A stretch of 10,984 bases of DNA from Gammaproteobacteria bacterium UBA3532 (GTDB lineage Bacteria > Pseudomonadota > Gammaproteobacteria > Enterobacterales > UBA3532), in assembly GCA_002376965.1 (NCBI GenBank), contig DFOV01000161.1:1-10984 (forward strand), read 5' to 3'. Below, piece by piece: positions 1 through 7,018 of this stretch; position 1 is the stretch's first letter; every line of letters starts with the position of its first letter. Below the pieces are notes generated by a model. The model made no database searches. It was not told the DNA's origin and worked only from the letters and a program-made list of their open reading frames with translations. The position numbers and the translations under genes were made by a program.

Positions 1-1326
1 TTACCGCGTCACTTGGACATCATTTATGCTATCAACCATCACTTCCTTGAAGAACTGAAAGAGAAGTTTGGTGCAGATGATCCTCGCATTCCTGCCATGT
101 CTATTATTGGTGAAGATGGTGAGCGTCGTGTAAGAATGGCTAACTTGGCTGTTGTTGGTAGCCATAAGGTCAATGGTGTTGCAGCGCTGCATTCACAGCT
201 AATGCAAGAAATCACCTTTAAAGACTTCCATGAGTTTTATCCTGGAAAGTTCACTAATGTAACCAATGGTGTTACACCTCGTCGCTGGATCAAAGAGTGT
301 AATCCTGAGTTAGCTGCTTTAATCACTAAGAAGATTGGCCGCGATTGGGAAAATAATTTGCCTGAGTTGGCCAAACTTGAAAAGCTTGCCAGTCAGAAAA
401 CTTTCCGCAATCAATTTGCTAAGATCAAGCTTAACAATAAAAAGCGTTTGGCAGCCCTGATTAAAGAGCGTACAGGCGTCGAAGTTAATCCTGATACCTT
501 GTTTGATGTGCAGGTTAAGCGTTTTCATGAATACAAGCGTCAGCACCTTAACATTCTTCATGTTATCCATCGCTATAATCAGATTCGCAAGAACCCTGAC
601 CACGACTTTGTACCACGTACAGTAATCTTTGGTGGTAAAGCTGCACCTGGTTACGTTATGGCCAAGCGCATGATTAAATTGCTGAATCGCGTTGCCGAAG
701 TGGTTAACAACGATCCAGTTGTTGGCGATAAACTAAAAGTTGTTCTTATTCCAAACTACAATGTATCACCTGCGCAAATCATCATGCCTGCGGCAGACCT
801 GTCTGAGCAGATTTCTACTGCGGGTATGGAAGCTTCTGGTACCGGTAACATGAAACTTGCTTTAAACGGCGCGTTGACTATTGGTACGCTTGACGGTGCA
901 AATGTTGAGATTGCTGAAGAAGTTGGTGATGACAACATCTTTATCTTCGGTATGACAGCTGATGAAGTAGAAGCTGAACGTGCCAAAGGTTATCGTCCAT
1001 CGCAAATTGCAGCTGAGAATAAAGACTTGGCCGAAGTGTTGGATTTGATTGCTAACGGCTTCTTTGCTCCAGAAAACCCACATGAGTTCAAGCCTCTGGT
1101 TGATACTCTGGTTGGTGATAATGAGCACTTCTTGGTCTTAGCTGATTTCGCTTCATACGTTGATGCACAAAACCGAGTTGATGATCAGTATCGCGATAAA
1201 GAAGAGTGGATGCGTAAAGCAATTTTGAATACCGCACTATGTGGTAAGTTCTCAAGTGATCGCTCCATTCAAGACTATGCTGATAACATCTGGAATGTAA
1301 AGCCTGTCTTGCCAAAAGCAAAATAA
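1..1326 (+). CDS. glgP: Glycogen/alpha-glucan phosphorylase, C-terminal part (5' truncated by window)
   Basis: Reading frame 1 is open from the first base (L-P-R-H-L-D-I-I-Y...) to the TAA at 1324-1326, giving 441 residues. The family is about 800-830 residues long, so roughly the N-terminal 380 lie outside the window; a start at base 13 would be an artefact. The enzyme is a cytoplasmic, pyridoxal-phosphate-dependent GT35 phosphorylase that releases glucose-1-phosphate from glycogen or maltodextrin. Family signatures seen are KRFHEYKRQ, the GGKAAPGY phosphate-loop region, and EASGTGNMK followed by LNGALTIGTLDGANVE; the lysine encoded at 853-855 is the PLP-binding one. The gene ends 24 bases before a strong terminator, so it is the last gene of its unit. 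Glycogen (GlgP) and maltodextrin (MalP) phosphorylases are too alike in this half to separate firmly. The exported GH13 enzyme 3.5 kb away fits either role. The family assignment is very secure. Confidence 0.97.
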   Translation, partial: LPRHLDIIYAINHHFLEELKEKFGADDPRIPAMSIIGEDGERRVRMANLAVVGSHKVNGVAALHSQLMQEITFKDFHEFYPGKFTNVTNGVTPRRWIKECNPELAALITKKIGRDWENNLPELAKLEKLASQKTFRNQFAKIKLNNKKRLAALIKERTGVEVNPDTLFDVQVKRFHEYKRQHLNILHVIHRYNQIRKNPDHDFVPRTVIFGGKAAPGYVMAKRMIKLLNRVAEVVNNDPVVGDKLKVVLIPNYNVSPAQIIMPAADLSEQISTAGMEASGTGNMKLALNGALTIGTLDGANVEIAEEVGDDNIFIFGMTADEVEAERAKGYRPSQIAAENKDLAEVLDLIANGFFAPENPHEFKPLVDTLVGDNEHFLVLADFASYVDAQNRVDDQYRDKEEWMRKAILNTALCGKFSSDRSIQDYADNIWNVKPVLPKAK

Positions 1327-1348
1327 GATACTCTTCTTATTTTTAGTG

Positions 1349-1382
1349 AAGCCCGCGTAGCATAGCTACGCGGGCTTTTTTT
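1349..1382 (+). terminator. Rho-independent terminator of the phosphorylase gene
   Basis: A perfect 11-bp stem, GCCCGCGTAGC (1351-1361) with GCTACGCGGGC (1365-1375), has a 3-base ATA loop and is followed by seven T (1376-1382). The two A at 1349-1350 can lengthen the stem. The GC-rich stem plus U-tract right after the phosphorylase stop is a classical intrinsic terminator, and it separates this gene from the kinase. Confidence 0.95.
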
Positions 1383-1403
1383 ATGGCCGAATTCGCCCTG
1401 AGC

Positions 1404-1409
1404 TATACT
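1404..1409 (+). promoter_or_regulatory. Possible -10 box for the FGGY kinase gene
   Basis: TATACT matches the sigma-70 -10 consensus at 5 of 6 positions and lies in the short gap between the terminator and the kinase start, about 35 bases before the ATG. No convincing -35 box sits 16-18 bases upstream; that position is occupied by TTATGG. The call rests on one hexamer and on the kinase needing its own promoter. Confidence 0.3.
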
Positions 1410-1443
1410 TGATAGAGAATCATTGTGAATCGGAGTTAGCTAG

Positions 1444-2856
1444 ATGCGACATGAGCAGGCTTGGATTATTGATCAGGGAGGTCAGTCGACTCGGGTAATT
1501 GTTTATCAAAACAGCGGTGAGGCTATATTTAGCCTGGCTCGTCAGTTGAGTACGTCTCGCTGTTCCAATCAAGTTACTCATCAACCCTTGCAACTTGCTG
1601 AAGATATTAAAGAGTTACTTAGCGGTGCTGCTGGACGCTATAACCCATCAAAAGCTGTGATTGGGATTGCCGCTCAGCGAGCGTCATTTTTGGCTATTGA
1701 TAAAGTAACCATGCAACCCATTGCACCCATAGTTAGTTGGCAAGATACACGCGCAGCTAAACTTGTTTCTGCGTTAGATCCAGTTTCACGCCAGCTTATC
1801 TATGAGCATACTGGGTTGATGCCAAACGCTCACCTCGGCGCTTCGAAAATGCAGTGGCTTTTGCGTTATGATGATGAAGTTCGGAAAGCCGCAAGGCAAA
1901 AGCGGTTAGTTTTTTTGTCTGTAGCTTCTTATATAGCTATGCTAATGACGAAGGAGCTTCCTTATTTCGACCATGCGACCGCTTCGAGAACTGGTTTATT
2001 CAATATTCGAAGTTTAAGTTGGGAGCCAGTATTACTAGAGCTATGGGATATAGCTGAAGACCATTTACCACCACTTCGCAGAACGCATCAATACTGGGGG
2101 CGTTATCAGCAACAAGCTTTGGTGAACTGGGTTGGAGGTGATCAAGCACTTATGACGACATTGGAGTCAAGCGCACATAAAGTCAGCGTCAATTTGGGGA
2201 CAGGTGCCTTTATTTCATATGCGAATGAAAAGCAAAAACTTCCGTCATCATTATTGCTAACCCTGGTAAATACCTCTAGAAGTCAAGTTCACCGAGCAAT
2301 TGAAGGAACGGTTAATGCTGCTGCGACAGCGATACAATGGGCCGCGACTCACCTGGGCCTTTCTGTTGACCATTTTTGGTTGAAGCTGGAAAGATTCAAT
2401 CTCAATCATAAGTCAGCTTTTCAGAGCGATCAGGCCATCCCTATTTTTTGGTTTGGTGAAGTAGCAACGGGATCACCTTTTTGGTCTGGTAGGATTAAAA
2501 CCTGCTGGAGCTCCATTAGTCAGATTGAAAAAATGGCTCTAGCCGTAGTGGAATACATCGCTTTTTCGCTAAGGGCTAATATTGACCCGCTAATTAGGGT
2601 TAATCCCGATATTCGGTTGCTAGTACTATCTGGTGGGCTGGCGTCACAACCTAGCCTAGGCCAGGTTGTAGCGAATGTGAGCGGACTAAAAATTGTTATT
2701 CGTAGCGAAAAAGAGCTTACTAGTATTGCTGTGGCAAAGTTACTTCTCAGTCTTCCTGCCGATAAAAACGATGGTGAGTGGTTTGAGCCAGTTGAGCTAG
2801 ATGCGCTTGAGCAGCGCTATCAACGCTGGCTAAGTGTTATGATGCAGAAAGCGTGA
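1444..2856 (+). CDS. FGGY-family carbohydrate kinase, glycerol kinase-like
   Basis: A 470-residue protein of the FGGY (hexokinase/actin-fold) family, slightly shorter than the ~500 of glycerol kinase; it should transfer the ATP gamma-phosphate to a sugar or polyol in the cytoplasm. Seen in order: N-terminal phosphate loop IDQGGQSTR (9-17); GIAAQRASF...SWQDTR (74-103), matching the GlpK GITNQRE...WQDRR region; ATASRTGLFNI (178-188); GGDQ (231-234) with the likely catalytic base Asp233; GTGAF (252-256); and the ATP-site LSGGLASQ near the C-terminus. Against glycerol kinase, the Glu after QR that contacts glycerol is Ala80 and the glycerol-contacting Tyr is His130. The Arg, Trp, Asp and Phe contacts are kept (R79, W99, D233, F256). 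Glycerol is therefore possible but not assured. GGAG at 1432-1435, 8 bases before the ATG, supports the start. The 3' end overlaps the convergent dehydrogenase gene by 20 bases. Neighbours suggest a glycerol-phosphate role. Confidence 0.88.
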   Translation: MRHEQAWIIDQGGQSTRVIVYQNSGEAIFSLARQLSTSRCSNQVTHQPLQLAEDIKELLSGAAGRYNPSKAVIGIAAQRASFLAIDKVTMQPIAPIVSWQDTRAAKLVSALDPVSRQLIYEHTGLMPNAHLGASKMQWLLRYDDEVRKAARQKRLVFLSVASYIAMLMTKELPYFDHATASRTGLFNIRSLSWEPVLLELWDIAEDHLPPLRRTHQYWGRYQQQALVNWVGGDQALMTTLESSAHKVSVNLGTGAFISYANEKQKLPSSLLLTLVNTSRSQVHRAIEGTVNAAATAIQWAATHLGLSVDHFWLKLERFNLNHKSAFQSDQAIPIFWFGEVATGSPFWSGRIKTCWSSISQIEKMALAVVEYIAFSLRANIDPLIRVNPDIRLLVLSGGLASQPSLGQVVANVSGLKIVIRSEKELTSIAVAKLLLSLPADKNDGEWFEPVELDALEQRYQRWLSVMMQKA

Positions 2857-3994
2857 GTTTGCGCGTATCGGCAATTGGCTTTCGAGGGGGTAAGTGCTTA
2901 CATATCCAGTCTTTTACTACTTCTCCAGTATGTCTATAAGTTGTTAATTTCCCTCCATAAACACTCAATACATTCGGATGATGTTGTTTGTCGCAAAAGT
3001 AAAGTGTATCTCGGCTTCGCCTAAATGGAGAGTCTGGAGAGCATGGTAAGACACGAAGACCCGCCCACTTCGCTACAACTTTAATATTGTTGGATGGAAA
3101 CTTTCTTTGATAGCTTTGGATAAGATAGTCACACTCTTTTTCGGATGGGATAATGGGGTCTTCGATGGATGAGTGCAGCTGCTCGGTAGTGCCAATCAAG
3201 GTTCTGCCTTTCCACGGCATGACCAGAATGGCTCTGTGATCGATATGACTTTCGATGTAGTAAACTTGCTTAGCAGGTGGCTGAGATATTTCGATATGAC
3301 TGCCTCTGACCAAATCAATAGCTGGTATAGCACAAGCAGGGTTAATGGTTGATGCAACGCTTTGTGTCCACGGCCCCGAAGCATTAATCACCATATGGGC
3401 TGATAGCGATGTTCCCGTGCTTAGTTCTAACAAATAGCGGTCGCTGGTTTTGTTTATCTTATCGACGCTACAATTTTGCTGAGCTTCAGCACCAAGATCC
3501 TGGGCTGAACGCACCACAGCCTTTGTGAGGAGCTGATCGTCAGTTTGGGCATCATAGTAACTAAATACGCTATGCAAGCCATCTATGTCGAGCCCATCTA
3601 ACGTCGTCCATTGTTTGGGAGCTATGCTTCCAATTTGATGGTGACTACGAAACAGTGCCAATAGACGGTATAGCTCCAGTCCGAGTTTGACATAAAGGGG
3701 GGAGCGTTGGCTGTATTTATAGACAGGAATGACGAACCTGACGGGATGGACAAGATCTGGAGCAATTTTAAGTAAAATGTCTCTTTCGGTCAGAGCTTGG
3801 AAAACCAGTTTTATTTGCCCCGTTTCAAGGTAGCGCAATCCACCATGGATGAGTTTGCTTGACGAAGAAGACGTGGCTCCTCCCCAGCAATGCTTCTCTA
3901 GCAAAACAGTATGAAAGCCTGCCGCAGCACTAGCTTGGGCTATGCCTGCTCCCTGAATACCTCCGCCTATCACCGCTACATCATAATTAATCAT
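2837..3994 (-). CDS. Short GlpD-like FAD-dependent glycerol-3-phosphate dehydrogenase/oxidase
   Basis: A 385-residue FAD-dependent oxidoreductase of the DAO fold, expected to oxidise glycerol-3-phosphate to dihydroxyacetone phosphate and pass electrons to quinone at the inner membrane. The N-terminus has the dinucleotide-binding glycines DVAVIGGGIQGAG (residues 5-17), then the GlpD signature ATSSSSSKLIHGGLRYLE. Near the C-terminus it keeps SVYGGKLTTYR. After that motif only about 30 residues remain, so the C-terminal domain (roughly 110-130 residues) of classical ~500-residue GlpD is absent. The frame continues upstream to 4123, but those 43 residues lie inside the phosphodiesterase gene and precede the Rossmann strand; ATG at 3992-3994 puts the FAD motif at the usual distance. 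This ATG overlaps the upstream stop codon region by 8 bases, implying translational coupling. The 3' end overlaps the kinase gene tail-to-tail. Other DAO-family substrates cannot be excluded, but the signature and neighbours favour glycerol-3-phosphate. Confidence 0.87.
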   Translation of the reverse strand: MINYDVAVIGGGIQGAGIAQASAAAGFHTVLLEKHCWGGATSSSSSKLIHGGLRYLETGQIKLVFQALTERDILLKIAPDLVHPVRFVIPVYKYSQRSPLYVKLGLELYRLLALFRSHHQIGSIAPKQWTTLDGLDIDGLHSVFSYYDAQTDDQLLTKAVVRSAQDLGAEAQQNCSVDKINKTSDRYLLELSTGTSLSAHMVINASGPWTQSVASTINPACAIPAIDLVRGSHIEISQPPAKQVYYIESHIDHRAILVMPWKGRTLIGTTEQLHSSIEDPIIPSEKECDYLIQSYQRKFPSNNIKVVAKWAGLRVLPCSPDSPFRRSRDTLYFCDKQHHPNVLSVYGGKLTTYRHTGEVVKDWICKHLPPRKPIADTRKLTLSAS

Positions 3995-4715
3995 CTTTAA
4001 CCCAATGCAGTGCCTTAGCGCAGTCAAAAGACTCAAACCATCGAAATCCTTGAGCATAGAGCTTGTTGGCCTGAGCAGGCGTAGCCACTTCGAATATAAC
4101 CCAAGGAGTCGTCTGAGCGACATGGTGATAGTCTGATGGAATGTAGTCTATATCAGCAAAGATAACGTCCAGCGACAGAAACTGACTAATCTTCTCGCGA
4201 TCAGCCCAGTTTTCGAGGATCCAGCCGGTTTGAAATTGATTATCCTGTTGAACGTGGTGAATGAAAGGCTGGTGATAGCTAATGATAGTGCATTGGTTGC
4301 TAACAGTTTGAAACACCTCCTTGATCTGCTGATACATAACCTCGACAGAAAATGTTTCTATGCTGATGCGTTTGGCTTCGATATAAAGATGGCATTTGGG
4401 ATTTTTTCTTATCCAGTCGGCCAGTTGTTCCGCACTAGCTATCATTGCTGCTTTGCTTGAGTTGAGGGGCGCTTTAACCTGATGATTCAATATCTCTTCA
4501 AGGTGATAATCCGAGATTGCTCCAGGTATCCCAAGAAGCTGCTCTGTTGTGCGGTCATGAAAGAGTAACAGCTGATGATCGGCTGTTAATTGAACATCTA
4601 CCTCGATATAAGGTGTGTATTGGATGGCTGCATCAAGTGCAGCCAAAGTATTTTCAGGATAGCATGCGCTAAGCCCTCGGTGGGCGACGAAATAGGGTGG
4701 TGGTTGGTATGACAT
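3987..4715 (-). CDS. Glycerophosphodiester phosphodiesterase (cytoplasmic, UgpQ-like)
   Basis: A 242-residue GDPD-family TIM-barrel enzyme that hydrolyses glycerophosphodiesters (deacylated phospholipid head groups) to glycerol-3-phosphate and an alcohol. The family motifs are intact: HRG (H12, R13), PENT (E21, N22), the metal-binding ExD pair (E38, D40), HD (H53, D54; H12 and H53 are the expected general acid/base pair), and IEAK (E113, K115). There is no signal peptide, and the length fits cytoplasmic UgpQ rather than periplasmic GlpQ (~330-360 residues). GGAG, read as CTCC on the plus strand at 4723-4726, lies 7 bases before the ATG and supports the start. It is the first gene of a two-gene unit, and its 3' end overlaps the dehydrogenase by 8 bases (ATGATTAA). 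Its product is the substrate of the next enzyme, so the pair would convert phospholipid turnover products to dihydroxyacetone phosphate. Confidence 0.92.
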   Translation of the reverse strand: MSYQPPPYFVAHRGLSACYPENTLAALDAAIQYTPYIEVDVQLTADHQLLLFHDRTTEQLLGIPGAISDYHLEEILNHQVKAPLNSSKAAMIASAEQLADWIRKNPKCHLYIEAKRISIETFSVEVMYQQIKEVFQTVSNQCTIISYHQPFIHHVQQDNQFQTGWILENWADREKISQFLSLDVIFADIDYIPSDYHHVAQTTPWVIFEVATPAQANKLYAQGFRWFESFDCAKALHWVKDD

Positions 4716-4848
4716 CCTAAATCTCCGAAGCTATAGTTTCAAGCGAGTTTCAACCAGGTTAAATAGAGCGATTTTTAGTTGCTCTCTGGGCTTAGTTATA
4801 TAGAGTATATACGGAAAATACCTGACTAGATTTGAGGTTTCGATAAAA
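4716..4848. promoter_or_regulatory. Divergent intergenic region between the GDPD-GlpD unit and the amylase gene
   Basis: These 133 bases lie between two divergent starts and must hold both promoters. An AT-rich stretch at 4796-4811 contains overlapping TATATA-like hexamers usable on either strand, but I cannot pair any of them with a good -35 at standard spacing. GAGG at 4834-4837 is the likely ribosome binding site of the amylase gene (11 bases before its ATG). The heptamer GTTTCAA occurs twice in direct orientation 11 bases apart (4736-4742 and 4747-4753), a possible but unproven regulator site. Confidence 0.5.
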
Positions 4849-6474
4849 ATGAAAAAAATTCTCTGCTGTGCTGCTTTTCTTTATTTCCCTATTACTTTGC
4901 AGGCTGATCCTTATGTTTCGCGCTTGGAAATGCTGTCTGCGGATAAGGCATCATTAGCTATTGCTGGTGAGAAATACGACAAATTACGCCGCGTTAAAGT
5001 ACAGCTTGATGGGGTCGAAGTCGATACTAGCTGGAAGTCAGTAAATGACCTGGCCGTCACAACCATTTCCGTTCCTGCTGGTGGGCAATGGCTCAGCATT
5101 GACGGGCCACGCAGTAAGCCTAGAGCAGTCCAAATTGGCACTAGCAAATCGCCATTTGATCAGCTGACGATCTACCACTTGTGGTTAGGTATGTTTAACA
5201 ACGCCAATCCTGAAAATGATATGGCCGGCATGTTTGGTTGGGTCAACGATGACTATTCAGGCGGAGATCTACAGGGGGTTTTGGATAAAGTAGACTACAT
5301 TGCATCGACAGGGGTAAATGCGGTTTGGTTCTCGCCTGTATTTGCCAGTGGTACCAGCCATGGCTATGATGCCACGAATTACTACCGAATCGGTAAAGCG
5401 GTAGGGGATAAAGATGCTCAAAAGGCGATGAAAATTTTTGAGCAGGTTCGAGATGCTCTACATGAGCGAGGAATCAAGGTCTATTTAGATTTGGCTTTGA
5501 ACCATGCCGCGGGAGCATATAGTCGCAAAGCCGGAGATCCCAAGCAGTTTAAGCCAAAGCACACTAAAGCCCGGTCACCGGATGAAAAAACATGGGAGAG
5601 TTGGGGGACGAACTATTTGTTCTGGAACTTTCGCAACGAAAACACGCGAGAGTTTTTGAAAGATGTGGCCCGATTTTGGTTGGAGGAAGGAAAGGTTGAT
5701 GGCTTTCGGTTTGACTATGTAAAAGGGATCCCTGAAAGTTTTTGGGAAGAGCTGTACCCCTATTTAAAAGGCATTAAACCGGATGTGTATTTAGTGGGCG
5801 AGGCCTGGGATCGAACACGAGTGATCCAGGATTATTATCAAAGTGATGATTCCAAGCCTTTGTTTGACTCGTTACTCGACTTTCCGATGCAAAGTGAGCT
5901 TGTTTCTACGTTTGCCCGTGGCAATTCCTTTGAGTATTTTATCGGGGAATGGCAAGAAATAATGGGGGCATATGGCGCGTTAGGTCGACCGGCTTTGTTT
6001 CTTGACAACCATGATCTAGAACGCTTTATGAGTTGGACAAATGATGAAAAGCGCTTAGAAATGGCAATGGCTTTTCTGGCGACGCAGTCTAACCCGATTA
6101 TTATGTTCTATGGCACTGAAGTTGGCCTCAGAAATAAGCGCCCCTCATCAGGGTTTACGGATGATGGGCGGATCACCATGCCGTGGGGGAATTTGGATAA
6201 AAATTTGTTAAATATGACTTCTGGCCTTTTGCAACTGAGAAAAGCCCATCCAGTTTTTTCTCAGGGTAATTTACTCCCCGTTTATGTAGCCCCTGATCAG
6301 TTGGCATATACCAAGCAATATAAAGACTCTCGCATTCTTGTTTTATTTAATCACGCCAATCACGAATTTGATTTTGCACGTGTATTAGATGAAGTTGGCG
6401 CAAAGGGAGCCTTGTGGGGCAAAGATAAGTCACTTACCGTTAATGGTAGTGGCGTTAAAATCCTGTTGCTCTAA
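4849..6474 (+). CDS. Exported GH13 alpha-amylase-family glycosidase
   Basis: A 541-residue protein with an N-terminal signal peptide (basic KK, hydrophobic core, likely cleavage after LQA at residue 19), so probably periplasmic or secreted. No lipobox is seen. Residues ~20-100 form a short, probably beta-rich domain I do not recognise. The GH13 (beta/alpha)8 domain follows, with all four conserved regions: DLALNH (214-219); GFRFD (285-289) with nucleophile Asp289; VGEAW with acid/base Glu318; and FLDNHD (384-389) with transition-state stabiliser Asp389. The last ~80 residues look like the family's C-terminal beta domain. It should cleave alpha-1,4-glucans such as starch, glycogen or maltodextrin; the subfamily (amylase, cyclomaltodextrinase or other) cannot be fixed by eye. 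No terminator separates it from the rpsF promoter, whose -35 box lies inside its last codons. The phosphorylase at the left edge would be a logical intracellular partner. Confidence 0.93.
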   Translation: MKKILCCAAFLYFPITLQADPYVSRLEMLSADKASLAIAGEKYDKLRRVKVQLDGVEVDTSWKSVNDLAVTTISVPAGGQWLSIDGPRSKPRAVQIGTSKSPFDQLTIYHLWLGMFNNANPENDMAGMFGWVNDDYSGGDLQGVLDKVDYIASTGVNAVWFSPVFASGTSHGYDATNYYRIGKAVGDKDAQKAMKIFEQVRDALHERGIKVYLDLALNHAAGAYSRKAGDPKQFKPKHTKARSPDEKTWESWGTNYLFWNFRNENTREFLKDVARFWLEEGKVDGFRFDYVKGIPESFWEELYPYLKGIKPDVYLVGEAWDRTRVIQDYYQSDDSKPLFDSLLDFPMQSELVSTFARGNSFEYFIGEWQEIMGAYGALGRPALFLDNHDLERFMSWTNDEKRLEMAMAFLATQSNPIIMFYGTEVGLRNKRPSSGFTDDGRITMPWGNLDKNLLNMTSGLLQLRKAHPVFSQGNLLPVYVAPDQLAYTKQYKDSRILVLFNHANHEFDFARVLDEVGAKGALWGKDKSLTVNGSGVKILLL

Positions 6475-6494
6475 GAATGGGTATTCTATATAAT
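6466..6494 (+). promoter_or_regulatory. Sigma-70 promoter of the rpsF-rpsR-rplI operon
   Basis: A perfect -10 box TATAAT (6489-6494) sits exactly 17 bases after TTGCTC (6466-6471), which keeps the three most conserved -35 bases. The bases just after the -10 are GCCGCC, a GC-rich discriminator of the kind seen at promoters under stringent (ppGpp/DksA) control, as expected for ribosomal protein genes; that regulation is inferred. The predicted start of transcription is near 6501. The -35 overlaps the end of the amylase gene. Confidence 0.82.
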
Positions 6495-6513
6495 GCCGCC
6501 TCTTTTATTTCTA

Positions 6514-6565
6514 CATCCTTGCTGTATCTAGCGCTTGCTGGAGCGGCTATTATCCGAAAGGAGTG
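6514..6565 (+). promoter_or_regulatory. Candidate S6:S18 autoregulatory leader of rpsF
   Basis: The rpsF leader can fold into two stacked stems. The outer stem pairs CATCCTT (6514-6520) with AAGGAGTG (6558-6565, one bulged G), covering the Shine-Dalgarno sequence. The inner hairpin pairs TAGCGCT (6529-6535) with AGCGGCTA (6542-6549, one bulged G) around a 6-base loop. The 3' side of the internal loop carries CCG (6554-6556). A CCG beside a helix is the known recognition feature of the S6:S18 complex in rpsF leaders, mimicking its 16S rRNA site. The pairings are read directly; the regulatory role is inferred from family knowledge. Confidence 0.55.
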
Positions 6566-6568
6566 ATT

Positions 6569-6970
6569 ATGCGTCATTACGAAGTCGTATTTCTGGTTCA
6601 CCCAGACCAAAGTGAGCAAGTACCTGCGATGATTGAGCGATATAAGTCAATCATCACTCAAGAAGGCGGTCAAATCCATCGTTTAGAGGATTGGGGTCGT
6701 CGTCAACTTGCTTACCCTATTCTTAAATTGCACAAAGCACACTACGTTCTTATGAATATTGAGTGTGGTGAAACCGAACTTGCAGAGTTAGAAAGTGCAT
6801 TCCGTTTCAATGATGCGGTTTTGCGTAACTTGGTTATCCGCGAGAAAGAAGCAATCACTGAGCCTTCTCCATTGGTTAAAGTGAAAGATGAGCGTGAACC
6901 TCGTCGTTCATCGTCAGAAGATAGTGAATCTGACAGCTCAGAAAAAGAAGCCAGTGCTTCTGAAGAATAA
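6569..6970 (+). CDS. rpsF: 30S ribosomal protein S6
   Basis: A 133-residue S6 protein of the small ribosomal subunit, which pairs with S18 on the central domain of 16S rRNA. It begins [19 protein letters not shown] and carries [16 protein letters not shown] and [11 protein letters not shown], all typical of gammaproteobacterial S6. I place the start at ATG 6569; an in-frame GTG at 6563 lies within the AAAGGAG Shine-Dalgarno (6557-6563, 5 bases before ATG) and is unlikely to be used. The C-terminal ~30 residues are a low-complexity, acidic, serine-rich tail ending in Glu-Glu. In E. coli the equivalent Glu-Glu end is the target of RimK polyglutamylation; that modification here is inference. It is first in the rpsF-rpsR-rplI operon, and priB is absent from the following gap of 48 bases. 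Confidence 0.98.
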   Translation: MRHYEVVFLVHPDQSEQVPAMIERYKSIITQEGGQIHRLEDWGRRQLAYPILKLHKAHYVLMNIECGETELAELESAFRFNDAVLRNLVIREKEAITEPSPLVKVKDEREPRRSSSEDSESDSSEKEASASEE

Positions 6971-7018
6971 TTGCTATTACTCGGTTTTAACTAAAACAGA
7001 TTTCTAAAGGAGAGCGTT

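Noticed and set aside
3995..4123. N-terminal extension of the GlpD-like protein (43 more residues, start at 4123)
   Set aside because: It lies inside the GDPD gene, precedes the FAD-binding strand by too far, has no family similarity, and ATG 3994 has the classical stop/start overlap.
4849..4911. Lipoprotein signal on the GH13 enzyme because of Cys6 and Cys7
   Set aside because: Both cysteines lie at the start of the hydrophobic segment, not at a lipobox end; a signal peptidase I site after LQA fits better.
6971..7018. A priB gene between rpsF and rpsR, as in enteric bacteria
   Set aside because: Only 48 bases separate the two genes and they hold just a Shine-Dalgarno sequence.
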